A stretch of DNA of 64,000 nucleotides, taken from NCBI RefSeq assembly GCF_009905215.1, contig NZ_CP047593.1, forward strand, positions 1,120,900-1,184,899, in the 5' to 3' direction. Source of the stretch: Tichowtungia aerotolerans. Lineage in GTDB: Bacteria > Verrucomicrobiota > Kiritimatiellia > Kiritimatiellales > Tichowtungiaceae. Below the pieces are notes generated by a model. The model was not told the DNA's origin. It ran no database searches and worked only from the letters and a program-made list of their open reading frames with translations. The position numbers were made by a program, and so were the translations under genes. This document shows positions 50,110 through 59,048 of the stretch, piece after piece; the stretch's first letter is position 1, and each line of letters begins with the position of its first letter.

Positions 50110-53100
50110 TTAATCGTTTTCCGGCACAGCCAACACACGATAACAGCGGGAAGGATCATCCGTCGCCGGACCGGTCCATGTATTGGAGCCCTGTTCACGC
50201 GCTTTGGTTCCAACCGTTGTCCAGGATTCTGAATCCAGCAAATTGGTGGTGCTCTGAATCACATAAGGCGTCATCAGGCCATTGGTTCCTCCGCGCCACG
50301 ACAGGCTGGGCACGGAATTTTCCAACCATTGGAAATCGGTGATGGCAAAAGCGGCTCCGTTTTCCAAAGGTTGAAAACCGGCGATGTATTCCTGCCGTAT
50401 AGTCATGCCGTTGCCGTTAAGATCCTGCGCTTCTATCTCCGCCCAGGTCTGCCAGTTTGTCGGAGTCACGCCGGCCTGACGGAACCACTCAACCGGAATG
50501 CCGGACCGCGAACGAGGTTCCTCGCCGCGCATCTTTGCGTCGTACTCAAGAATCAGGTCCAGTACACCCATATACGCACCGGTATCCGGATAAATCGTGC
50601 CTTCTTCTGCACGGTTAATACCGCGATCAAACACCCAATAGGCAGCGAGGTCCGCACCACTCTCGACAATGGCCTCGAGCAGGGCTGTTTCTTCAACCTG
50701 TTCATTCTCCGGCAGCGCCCCCTGCCCGTCGTAAAAGCTGGAATATTCACCCACGAACATGGCCTGATTCTGATCGTCACAAAACTCGCGATAGATCTGA
50801 AGAATATCGGATACGCCGCTTGCTCCGGCATAATCGATGTCGCCGTTCGAATCCTCCATGCTGTAAGGATAGACGTGAAACGAGGCCATATCGATAGAGG
50901 ATGTGGGAGCCATCCAACTGTGGGCTTCTTTGGCCTGACTATAGCTGTCGGCCGTCCAGCTGCCTTCCATCCGGTTGTGCCATGCGCTTGGCCGGGGGCG
51001 CGAGTTGCCGGTTGTAATAAAGCGATGCGTATCGAATTTGCGCACCTCCTGTGTAAACAGCCCAAACGCGGCTTCAGCAATCGCATAAGTGAATTTGTTG
51101 CTTTCATTCACCTCCGTCGCCGGACCGACCACACCCAGCTGCGGAATAACGGTTCCGAGTCCAGTCGTCCAGTTGGGCAGATCGCACATATTATTGAATT
51201 CGTTGCCGTATTCCCATCCCCAGATTGCCGGAGAATCTTTATAACGGCCGACCACTTCATGAATATAGTTCGACATAAACTGCCATGTGTCACTATTCGG
51301 ATTGGCCAGTTGGTCGCGCGTTTCGCCGATCAGTTCCGGATAGGTGCTCATTCTCCAAAACACACTGGGAATCAGCCCCACGCCGACCTCCTCGGCAGTG
51401 GCCACGATAAGGTCCAGACGGGAAAACCATTCCTCCTTGTCCGAAAAATACAGATCCCAGTCGCTGGGCCAGAAACCGCAGGCCCAGAAACGCGCAAAAG
51501 GAATCCCAAGCTCTCCCAAAAACCGCAGGCCCTCGATCGTGCGAAACTCGGTCTGTCCTGTATGCTCGGGGAAATTGATCATCGCCTGAAAAAGGTCGCA
51601 ATAGTTTACGCCAACGCCCTTATACGGAATGCCCTCTTTGTAAAGAACTCCATCCACCACGGCCAAACCGGGCAATGCCCCGAAATGCTGAAGGGTCGTG
51701 CCGCCGTTGCTCACCCCGAAACGTTCCAGTCCGGCCGGCACACCGTCAATGGTCAGCTTGCCTGCATCAGCCAGCTGCTGCCAGTCAGACGTCGTGAACA
51801 CCGCACCACTCTCCGTTTTGGAAATGGTGACAGCACCTTTGAATCCCGACTCAAAATTAAACACCACATTACGATCGGCAGTCTCCATCTGCCCGAAGTT
51901 CACATCCGCAGTTCCGCCCGAAAGCAGATTCACAATACCGCCGGCGGCCTTGAAATACTGCGAACGAAAAACTCCGTCCCGAATATTTAAAATTCCTTTT
52001 CCGTTGGCAACCATTCGAAACGCATCGCCCGCTTCGATCCGCCCGCGCAAAAGATTCAGTTCAATCCCGCCCCCCATATGCGACCAGACAATCAGGTTCC
52101 CTGGCACAAAAAGATTGGTATACGAACCTGGCTCGTTCACGGAATCGTCAATCGTCCAAACGGTCTTACCCGGAACAGAAACCGCTTCATTTGTCGCACC
52201 GCCGCGCAGGTTCAAATCGCCGACGGCCACGCAAACCCCGCCCTCCTGCTGCAGGGAAATATCATAAACAATTGACGGTACCCAAAATGTTCCGCCCGAC
52301 GGCATTTCAGAACCGTCGACCAGGCCGACCTGTCCGTCGGTCTCCACGGGCAATACATCGCCAACCCAGTTAGCCGCATCATACAAATTACCGGTGTTGT
52401 CCGGCTTCAGGCGAACCGGCAACTGATACCGAAACGGCGCTGCCGGCAACCCTTGAGAATTAAACAAACTCACATCTCCCCAGTTAAACCAACCGTACCG
52501 GGCACCCAACGGCTCCGGCACACCCAAACTGAAAACCCGAATCCATCCGTCCGAAAGAATTTCCGCATCTGCCGAAACAAACACACCGTCTGAGCCGCAC
52601 ACCTCAAACCCCTGCGCAACACCGTTCTCAAAAAACAGCCCTTCCGAAGAAGTCCATTCCACCAACACATCGCCGCCATTGATTTCCAAGGTTTGGAAAA
52701 ACGGACCGGAACAATCGATCGTTTCCCCGTACACATTCGCACGGGCCAGCAGAGCCAGCCGCTCGCCGACGGGCTCTTTGTCCGCCGGATGGATTTCGTT
52801 TTCCTCGCCCAAATCAATTGTCACGGCCAGTTCAACACCGGAAAGATTATTGGCAACCTGCGTCTGCGCGGCGCGCACTGCGGGCCAGTCGTTCCACTCC
52901 CCGACACCGTATCGCGGGAGCTGAACAATTAAAAATGGAAGCTCCGCCCGCTCCCACTGTTGCCGCCAACTGTTAACCAGCGCCGTCAGCGTTTCGGCAT
53001 AGCCGGGTGCCAGCCAACCCTGCGAATTGGCTTCGCCCTGATACCAGATCACACCCCGAATGCTGAACGGCTGGAGCGGTGCCACCTTGCCGTTGTACAA

Positions 53101-54588
53101 AGCCGACGGCCGGCGATAATAATCAGTCCCCCAGAAGCCGTCGGGATCCGTTCCGCCGGGCACCACTTCGTCCGCCGCCTTTTCCAGAAACGGAGCGGCG
53201 GACGGGGTGTTTTCCAAGGTTTGGAAATCGATCCAGCACTCGGCATAAGTTCCGCCCATCTGGGTGTTGATCAGCGCGATCGGGGTATTGGTCGGAAGCG
53301 AAGCTTGCAGCGCGCGGGCAAAAAAGAAACCAACCCCGGAGAGCGTCCCGGCATTGTCCGGCGTGCAGGTGAACCACCGGCCGCCCGTCACATCGCGCGC
53401 CGGCTCATCCGCCGCGCCCTGATTCGGCCATTGGGTGAAAACACGCAGCCATGGATAATCGGCGGCAGCCGCAGCCTCCGCCCCTCCGGTGCTTTCCAAC
53501 AGCGGTATCCCCATATTCGACTGGCCCGACAGCAGCCAGACCTCTCCAACGAATACGTTGGAGAAGTTCAGAGTTTGAAGTTGAGAGTTCAGCGTTGTGG
53601 AAACAATCAGGTTCCGGGGCGCGGAAGAAACCGCCATGGGATCGAGTGTGATTTTCCAATGGTTGGAAGAATCGGCGACTGCGGTTTTCACCTGCCCGGC
53701 GAACTCAACAGTCACTGTGGCTCCGGGTTCCGCTTCGCCCCACACCGGAACCGCCTGCCCACTTTGAAGCACCATGCCACTGCTGAACACCGACGGCATC
53801 CACAAGTCGGCAACCTCCACCACTCCGGCAAGTTGGATCATCGTGCTGGTGCCGCTGTTGGTGATACTGAAAGAAGCCGCATCCGTTGTCGGTACGCCAT
53901 CGATGGAAACGTTGCCGGAAGCAATCAGTCCCTCCCAGGTTCCGGCGGCCGATGTGCCGCCCTCGATTTCACCCAGCGTAATGCTTCCCGCACTGCCGCT
54001 TTCAAAATTGAACAAACAGTCGGCAAGGAAGCCCTCGTTGGAATTTACCGTGGCCACCTCGATGGCACCCGCTCCGCCGACCAGCATATTGACGGCACCT
54101 TTGCACGTTTCCCAATAGCTGACACCCAGCACACCGTTGCCCATATGGATCGTTCCCTTGCCGGGAGTCGCCATATTCAGCGAGCCGGCATCCACACGGC
54201 CGTTCAGAATGCTCAGCACATTGGTTCCGCCGTTTTGCGACCACAAGGTGAGTGTTTTTCCGCTGACATCCAGATTCGTGACTGTAGCCCAATCTGTGGT
54301 GTCGATTTCCAGAACCGTGTTTCCCCGCTGATGCAACCCGCTGCTGATCGCATCGATCTGTCCGGCCTCCAGCCGCACGGAAAGATCCTGCATAATGCCG
54401 ACCCAGACATTGTTCGCCTGAGCAATCCTGCCCGTCACACTTCCGGACGGAAGCACTCCTCCCGGCCAATTGGTCACGGCATCAATCGCACCGACAGTCG
54501 GCACTCCGTCCTGCCCGATGAAATCAACATACGCCGCCGATACCAGACCGGCCGCGAACAGCAGGAGAACCATTAAACCAGCTTTCAT
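50110..54588 (-). CDS. Giant exported fusion: sialate-O-acetylesterase-type esterase plus GH5-like hydrolase
   Basis: A 1492-residue secreted protein with five parts. After a signal peptide, residues about 25-255 form a beta-rich domain. Residues 258-730 are an SGNH esterase of the SASA type (GQSNM with the Ser near 356, IHPADKEPVG with the His near 598). Residues 735-980 repeat the first beta domain (VNLLSGGTADVNFG like VNMLVGGAGAIEVA). Residues 985-1370 are a GH5-like TIM barrel with acid/base Glu in GWEYGNEFNN near 1128 and nucleophile Glu in MFVGEYSSFYD near 1280. The end is a short version of the calcium tail (DLNGNGMTIRQEYIAGF) and a beta domain ending CYRVLAV. It carries five palindrome sites. 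The esterase part is paralogous to the next gene upstream. Confidence 0.88.
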   Translation of the reverse strand: MKAGLMVLLLFAAGLVSAAYVDFIGQDGVPTVGAIDAVTNWPGGVLPSGSVTGRIAQANNVWVGIMQDLSVRLEAGQIDAISSGLHQRGNTVLEIDTTDWATVTNLDVSGKTLTLWSQNGGTNVLSILNGRVDAGSLNMATPGKGTIHMGNGVLGVSYWETCKGAVNMLVGGAGAIEVATVNSNEGFLADCLFNFESGSAGSITLGEIEGGTSAAGTWEGLIASGNVSIDGVPTTDAASFSITNSGTSTMIQLAGVVEVADLWMPSVFSSGMVLQSGQAVPVWGEAEPGATVTVEFAGQVKTAVADSSNHWKITLDPMAVSSAPRNLIVSTTLNSQLQTLNFSNVFVGEVWLLSGQSNMGIPLLESTGGAEAAAAADYPWLRVFTQWPNQGAADEPARDVTGGRWFTCTPDNAGTLSGVGFFFARALQASLPTNTPIALINTQMGGTYAECWIDFQTLENTPSAAPFLEKAADEVVPGGTDPDGFWGTDYYRRPSALYNGKVAPLQPFSIRGVIWYQGEANSQGWLAPGYAETLTALVNSWRQQWERAELPFLIVQLPRYGVGEWNDWPAVRAAQTQVANNLSGVELAVTIDLGEENEIHPADKEPVGERLALLARANVYGETIDCSGPFFQTLEINGGDVLVEWTSSEGLFFENGVAQGFEVCGSDGVFVSADAEILSDGWIRVFSLGVPEPLGARYGWFNWGDVSLFNSQGLPAAPFRYQLPVRLKPDNTGNLYDAANWVGDVLPVETDGQVGLVDGSEMPSGGTFWVPSIVYDISLQQEGGVCVAVGDLNLRGGATNEAVSVPGKTVWTIDDSVNEPGSYTNLFVPGNLIVWSHMGGGIELNLLRGRIEAGDAFRMVANGKGILNIRDGVFRSQYFKAAGGIVNLLSGGTADVNFGQMETADRNVVFNFESGFKGAVTISKTESGAVFTTSDWQQLADAGKLTIDGVPAGLERFGVSNGGTTLQHFGALPGLAVVDGVLYKEGIPYKGVGVNYCDLFQAMINFPEHTGQTEFRTIEGLRFLGELGIPFARFWACGFWPSDWDLYFSDKEEWFSRLDLIVATAEEVGVGLIPSVFWRMSTYPELIGETRDQLANPNSDTWQFMSNYIHEVVGRYKDSPAIWGWEYGNEFNNMCDLPNWTTGLGTVIPQLGVVGPATEVNESNKFTYAIAEAAFGLFTQEVRKFDTHRFITTGNSRPRPSAWHNRMEGSWTADSYSQAKEAHSWMAPTSSIDMASFHVYPYSMEDSNGDIDYAGASGVSDILQIYREFCDDQNQAMFVGEYSSFYDGQGALPENEQVEETALLEAIVESGADLAAYWVFDRGINRAEEGTIYPDTGAYMGVLDLILEYDAKMRGEEPRSRSGIPVEWFRQAGVTPTNWQTWAEIEAQDLNGNGMTIRQEYIAGFQPLENGAAFAITDFQWLENSVPSLSWRGGTNGLMTPYVIQSTTNLLDSESWTTVGTKAREQGSNTWTGPATDDPSRCYRVLAVPEND
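50320..50376. repeat. Palindrome pair, 42-bp spacing, in the fusion-protein tail
   Basis: TTCCAACCATTGGAA (50320) and TTCCAAAGGTTGAAA (50362) are both read as FQ-x-LE (FQWLEN, FQPLEN) since 42 is a multiple of three. Confidence 0.8.
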
Positions 54589-54589
54589 A

Positions 54590-55726
54590 TCAGTCCTTTT
54601 TATACACGGTCTGCAGCGCCGTCTTCGCCAGCCGCTCGCCGACCGGCTTTTTATCCGGCGGATGGATCTGATCGTCGCGTCCGCAATCGATGGTCACGAT
54701 CATTTCGACGCCGTCCATCGCTTCAGCAACCTGCGCCTGCGCAGTGCGAATGGCCGGCCAGTCGCTGCCCGCCCCGTAATTATAATGCGGAAGCTGCACC
54801 ACCAGAAACGGCAGCGCCAAATCTTCAAACCCTGCCCGCCAACTGTTGATGAGAGCGGTGAGCGTTCCGGCATAGCCGGGGGCCAGCCACTTCTGCGAGT
54901 TGCCCTCGCCCTGATACCAAATCACGCCGCGCGCGGCCATCGGCTGCAGCGGTGCCACCTTGCCGTTAAACAACGCACCCGGACGACGGAAGTTGTTTTC
55001 GCCCCAGTACCCTTTGGGGTCGGATACACCGGGCTCGATTTCTTTGGCGGCCTTATCGAGAAACGGCGTGGCGGACGGGGTGTTTTCCAAGGTTTGGAAA
55101 TCAATCCAGCATTCGGCGTAAGTGCCGCCCATCTGTGTGTTAATGACCGCCAGCGGCGTACCTTCCGGCAGCGATTTTTGAAGTTCGCGCGCAAAAAAGA
55201 AACCGACGCCGGAAAGCTGCGCGGCCTGCTGCGGATTGCAGCTCACCCATTGCCCGCCGGTCACATCGCGCGCCGGTTCGTCGCACGCACCATGGTTCGG
55301 CCACTGCTTGAAAATTTTCAGCCATGGGTAATCCGCCGTCGCCGCGGCCTCGGGACCACCGTCACAGTTTTTGAGCGGCCAGCCCATGTTCGACTGTCCC
55401 GCCAAGATCCAGACCTCGCCGACGAGTACGTTGGAGAATGTCAAGTGGCTGGTGTCGAGTGACGAGTGAACAGAAAGTTTCCGAGGTTTGGAAGATGCGG
55501 GCATTGGATCAAAAATCACCTGCCACTTGCCACTGTCACTTGTCACTCCAGACTTCGTCTGACCGGCGAATTCAACAGTCACCTCGGCGCCGGAGTCGGC
55601 CTCGCCCCAAACCGGCACCGGCTTGTCGCACTGCAGGACCATGCCGTCGCCAAAGATCGAAGGCAACCACAGTTCCGCCTGAGTCGAAACACACATCGCC
55701 ACCCAAACAACAAAAATCCGTTTCAT
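54590..55726 (-). CDS. Sialate-O-acetylesterase-type carbohydrate esterase
   Basis: An exported esterase of 378 residues. After a signal peptide (MKRIFVVWVAMCVSTQA) it has a beta-sandwich half (LWLPSIFGDGMVLQ, PVPVWGEADSG) and the SGNH catalytic domain: VGEVWILAGQSNMGWP with the Ser, GVIWYQGEGNSQ, and DDQIHPPDKKPVG with the His. It probably removes acetyl groups from a polysaccharide. It is a close paralog of residues 258-720 of the downstream fusion protein, even sharing FQTLENTPSA from a palindrome copy (55085-55099), so one arose from the other by duplication. It overlaps the upstream sulfatase gene by four bases. Confidence 0.93.
   Translation of the reverse strand: MKRIFVVWVAMCVSTQAELWLPSIFGDGMVLQCDKPVPVWGEADSGAEVTVEFAGQTKSGVTSDSGKWQVIFDPMPASSKPRKLSVHSSLDTSHLTFSNVLVGEVWILAGQSNMGWPLKNCDGGPEAAATADYPWLKIFKQWPNHGACDEPARDVTGGQWVSCNPQQAAQLSGVGFFFARELQKSLPEGTPLAVINTQMGGTYAECWIDFQTLENTPSATPFLDKAAKEIEPGVSDPKGYWGENNFRRPGALFNGKVAPLQPMAARGVIWYQGEGNSQKWLAPGYAGTLTALINSWRAGFEDLALPFLVVQLPHYNYGAGSDWPAIRTAQAQVAEAMDGVEMIVTIDCGRDDQIHPPDKKPVGERLAKTALQTVYKKD
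55442..55549. repeat. Word-like repeats in the esterase gene
   Basis: Two blocks (55442-55471 and 55519-55549) consist of AGTGAC/GAGTGAC/CAAGTGGC-like words on the minus strand. They are in frame, encoding SLDTSHL and SDSGKWQ. The paralogous positions of the fusion protein hold different repeats. Confidence 0.5.
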
Positions 55727-57543
55727 AACTGCCCCTTGAACAAAATCCGCTCAATCTGTACCGGCTCTGTTTTCCCGTCCGGCCTGCCGGCCACAATCTC
55801 CAGATTCATTTCGCCAACCGGCAGGTTCATCGTTCCGAATTCGATGGAATCATCCGCTGTTTTCTGAGCAGCAAGTGTCTGCCCCGCCACCTGCACTGAA
55901 AGGTGATTCGCACCCGCCATGCCTTTTCCTTTCAGGCAAAGGCTGTAGCCTCCGGCTTTGACAACATCCAGTTTGTAAACTGCACGATCCCCCGCTTTTG
56001 AAAAACCGCGGGTCAATGCCCCGACACGTACACTTCCTTCAGTCTCCTGCACTTTCGACGCATAGCCCCAGAAGGTGCCGTCGCCGTATTTCCAGGTGGA
56101 TGGATCGCCGACAACGATCCGCGCCATGCGAAACGCTTTTCCCTCATCAATCGCGTACTCCCAGCGGCGGCGGCACTCGGCCAGCATGCGCTCGGTCACC
56201 TCAGGAAACCTGCGGCTGATCTCTTTCGTCTCGCCGATGTCATTTGCAATATCGTAGAGCTCAACGTTTCCTCCCGGACGGGCGTGCAGCTTAAACTTCG
56301 CTCCGCGCAGCGCCATGTGATGATCCTCAAAACGCAGCGACGACGGATCTTCCACGTAGCCTTGCGGAGCCTGAGGCATCCCATCTCCCCAAATTGTCAT
56401 GCGAAACATTTCGGGATGCTCACAAATCGCATCGGCGTCATCCAGTGCCGGGCGCAGGCTCACGCCACAGAACGGTTTATGCGGAACAATGCCGTCGTTG
56501 ATGCCTGCGTAGTCGAGCACAGTCGGCAGCAGGTCTTCGGCGGCCCCGAACTGTTCGCGCTCTCCGGGCTGAACGGTTCCCGGCATACTGACGATGAGCG
56601 GAACACGTATTCCGTTTTCCCACACCAGCGACTTGCAGCCGCGCAATTCGGCGACGTTGCGCGCCGCCCAATCATCGGTTGCAATCATTCCTTCGGTGCT
56701 CACCTTTTTGGCGGACGGCCCGGTCTGTCCGTTGTCGCTCACATAGATCACAAGCGTACGCTGATCCTGCCCCGTCTCTTTGAGCGTGTCGAGCAGCCGA
56801 CCGACACAGGTGTCCATCTGTTCGATATGGCTGTAGCAGGCAGCAATGCTTTCCGAGCAGCCCTGATCACGATAATACGGCGCAAAGCGTTCATCCGCCG
56901 GAGCCCACGGCGTATGCGGGATGATATACGCCATCGTCAGCAGCCACGGCTTTTCGCTGTTCTCTTTGATAAACCGAATTCCTTCATCGGTGTGATGCTC
57001 CGCCGTCCAGCCCTCAAATTTTTTGTTGCTCCATGCAATCGGTTTTTCGCCGGAGGGCTTGCGCTGCAAGATGGCCGCGTAATGCTGATAGCCGCCGACG
57101 CAAAACGCGTCGTTCCACCCCGCGAACCACGGCAGTGTATGATGCTGGGAAACGCAGTCGTTCTTGCCGATGTAATACGTCTCATATCCCGCCGCCTTGA
57201 AAAACGCCGGCATCATGGCTTCATCCGTGCGAAGGTTCTGGCGGGGCGGAACACCCCATACGCCGGTCAACAAATGATTGCGGCCGGTGAAAATCATGCT
57301 GCGTCCCGGCGAGCAGGCGGCGCCGGTTACATAATTGCGGAACACCGCTCCGTTCTTCGCCAGCCCATCAATGCGCGGCGTGCGAAGAACCGGATTGCCC
57401 ATGAATCCGAAATCGCTGTAACCCTGATCATCGCTGATGATCAGCAGGATATTCGGGGAACGTAACGTTCCGTCCACAGAAGACTTGGCAATCGCAGCAA
57501 CGCACCCCGCAACCACCAACAAACCGGTAATCCATTTTTTCAT
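55723..57543 (-). CDS. S1-family sulfatase with C-terminal carbohydrate-binding-like domain
   Basis: An exported sulfatase of 606 residues. The metal motif NILLIISDDQGYSDFGFMG is intact, and GAACSPGRSMIFTG holds the C-x-P-x-R Cys, with Gly in the fourth place, a less common variant. GKNDCVSQHH and LVIYVSDNGQTGPS follow. From about residue 510 there is a beta-sandwich (GDRAVYKLDVVKAGGYSLC, LSVQVAGQTL) like family-6 carbohydrate-binding modules. I choose ATG 57543, which has AAGG six bases upstream; an ATG six bases earlier is too close to it. It overlaps the esterase gene by four bases. Confidence 0.94.
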   Translation of the reverse strand: MKKWITGLLVVAGCVAAIAKSSVDGTLRSPNILLIISDDQGYSDFGFMGNPVLRTPRIDGLAKNGAVFRNYVTGAACSPGRSMIFTGRNHLLTGVWGVPPRQNLRTDEAMMPAFFKAAGYETYYIGKNDCVSQHHTLPWFAGWNDAFCVGGYQHYAAILQRKPSGEKPIAWSNKKFEGWTAEHHTDEGIRFIKENSEKPWLLTMAYIIPHTPWAPADERFAPYYRDQGCSESIAACYSHIEQMDTCVGRLLDTLKETGQDQRTLVIYVSDNGQTGPSAKKVSTEGMIATDDWAARNVAELRGCKSLVWENGIRVPLIVSMPGTVQPGEREQFGAAEDLLPTVLDYAGINDGIVPHKPFCGVSLRPALDDADAICEHPEMFRMTIWGDGMPQAPQGYVEDPSSLRFEDHHMALRGAKFKLHARPGGNVELYDIANDIGETKEISRRFPEVTERMLAECRRRWEYAIDEGKAFRMARIVVGDPSTWKYGDGTFWGYASKVQETEGSVRVGALTRGFSKAGDRAVYKLDVVKAGGYSLCLKGKGMAGANHLSVQVAGQTLAAQKTADDSIEFGTMNLPVGEMNLEIVAGRPDGKTEPVQIERILFKGQL

Positions 57544-57578
57544 CTGCATCCTTTGCGACCTCGCGCCTTTTCGAAGAC

Positions 57579-59048
57579 CTATTTCCTTTTATTCCACTCC
57601 GCCGGATAGCTTCCGCCGTTTTCCAAACATTGGAAAAGCGGATCTTCACTGCGCTTCATTTCTTCGTCTAAAAGCTGTTTCATTTTTTTAAGGACACTCC
57701 GGTATTCCGGATCATCGGCCAGATTCTCGAAGCTGTAAGGATCCTCGCGGCGGTCAAAAAGCTCTTCCCGTCGTCGCAGCAGAATGGTATCGACGCGTTT
57801 TTTCATTTCCGGATCGGTAAGCGCCGCTTTCTGCATAGCGGCAAAAGTGAGGCCCGACTGATTTTCAGTCGGCTGTCCACTGCCCTGCAGCCGCTTTTTC
57901 ACGCCATCGGACCAAGGATTGAAAATAAAGCTCCAGTCTTTGGTATGCACCGCACGCATTGGAAACACCTGTGTGCCGCGATAGATATAGTTATAAGAAA
58001 CAAACACCATGTCGCGGTTTCCCTGCGTTCCGCCCTTGAGGATGGAAAGCATGGAACGGCCATCCAGAGTTCCAGGGAGCGGAAAACCCAGCGCCTCCAA
58101 AATGGTCGGCATAAGATCGACGGTTGAAACCATATGCGCCGAATCAACCGACCCCGGCGAAATCCGGCCTGGCCAGCGAATCATCAGCGGCGTGGCTGCG
58201 GAATGGGCATATACATTCTGCTTGGCAGTCGGCATGGCGGCGTCGTGGTCGCTGAAAAAGACAAACAGTGTGTTTTCGGTCAATCCTTCTTCATCCAGCA
58301 AATCCATAATCCGGCCCAGCGTATCATCGGCGCGCTTGACGCAGGTCAGATACTGCACGGTCTCTTTGCGGATATCCGGGAGATCGGGAAGATAAGGCAG
58401 CAACGGGACGTCCGCTTCCGAACAGACCGGTTCCATTACCGGGAAGTCGGGAGCCGTCGGATATTTTTTCCGAACATTGGAAACAAACTCCTTTTCCTGT
58501 TCGCTGCCGGCAAAGGGACGATGAGGATCAGAGGTGTTCACCCCAAGATAAAACGGCTTGCCGACCGCACGGGCTTCCTGAATCGCTTTTTTCGCTTCGT
58601 CGTAAAAACCGTCCGGCTTGCGGGTGTACCATCCGTCCCCGCCGAGACCGTTCACCCATTTGTCCCACGGGAATGCTTTGTAGTCGCGCCCTTTTCCAAT
58701 GGATATGGTGTAGTAGCCGTTTTCCATCAGGATGCCGGACAGCGACGGGCAGACTCCTTTTTCCACTTCGACAAACCCGAAAGAGCCGTTGCGATGCGGA
58801 TGCAGACCGGTCATCATCGACTGGCGGCACGGCATGCAGATCGGCGTGCTGACATAGGCGTTTTGAAACCGTATGCCCTGCGAAGCCAGCCGGTCCATGT
58901 TCGGGGTCAGGTTCGGCAGCGGATTGCCGTAGCAGTTCACCGACGTGATGTCCATATCGTCGACCGTGAACATCACGATATTCGGCAGTTTTTCCGCCAT
59001 TGCGGAAAAGCAGACAGTGGACAACGCCCATAAACATTTTTTAAGCAT
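57579..59048 (-). CDS. S1-family sulfatase, heparan N-sulfatase-like
   Basis: An exported sulfatase of 489 residues with signal MLKKCLWALSTVCFSAMA. NIVMFTVDDMDITSVNCYG and STPICMPCRQSMMTGLHPHRNG place it in the heparan N-sulfatase-like group (S1_8), the modified Cys being the first of C-M-P-C-R. FFSDHDAAMPTAKQNVYAHS is also typical. An intact palindrome (57621-57635) near the C-terminus encodes FQCLENGG and a near-match at 58468-58482 encodes SNVRKK. I choose ATG 59048 with GGAG eight bases upstream; its first base overlaps the stop of the mannosidase gene. Confidence 0.94.
   Translation of the reverse strand: MLKKCLWALSTVCFSAMAEKLPNIVMFTVDDMDITSVNCYGNPLPNLTPNMDRLASQGIRFQNAYVSTPICMPCRQSMMTGLHPHRNGSFGFVEVEKGVCPSLSGILMENGYYTISIGKGRDYKAFPWDKWVNGLGGDGWYTRKPDGFYDEAKKAIQEARAVGKPFYLGVNTSDPHRPFAGSEQEKEFVSNVRKKYPTAPDFPVMEPVCSEADVPLLPYLPDLPDIRKETVQYLTCVKRADDTLGRIMDLLDEEGLTENTLFVFFSDHDAAMPTAKQNVYAHSAATPLMIRWPGRISPGSVDSAHMVSTVDLMPTILEALGFPLPGTLDGRSMLSILKGGTQGNRDMVFVSYNYIYRGTQVFPMRAVHTKDWSFIFNPWSDGVKKRLQGSGQPTENQSGLTFAAMQKAALTDPEMKKRVDTILLRRREELFDRREDPYSFENLADDPEYRSVLKKMKQLLDEEMKRSEDPLFQCLENGGSYPAEWNKRK

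Noticed and set aside
53543-53562. Inverted repeat CTCCAACG/CGTTGGAG in the fusion gene
   Set aside because: It encodes the conserved SNVFVGE and is not kept as a palindrome in the paralog, so it is probably chance.
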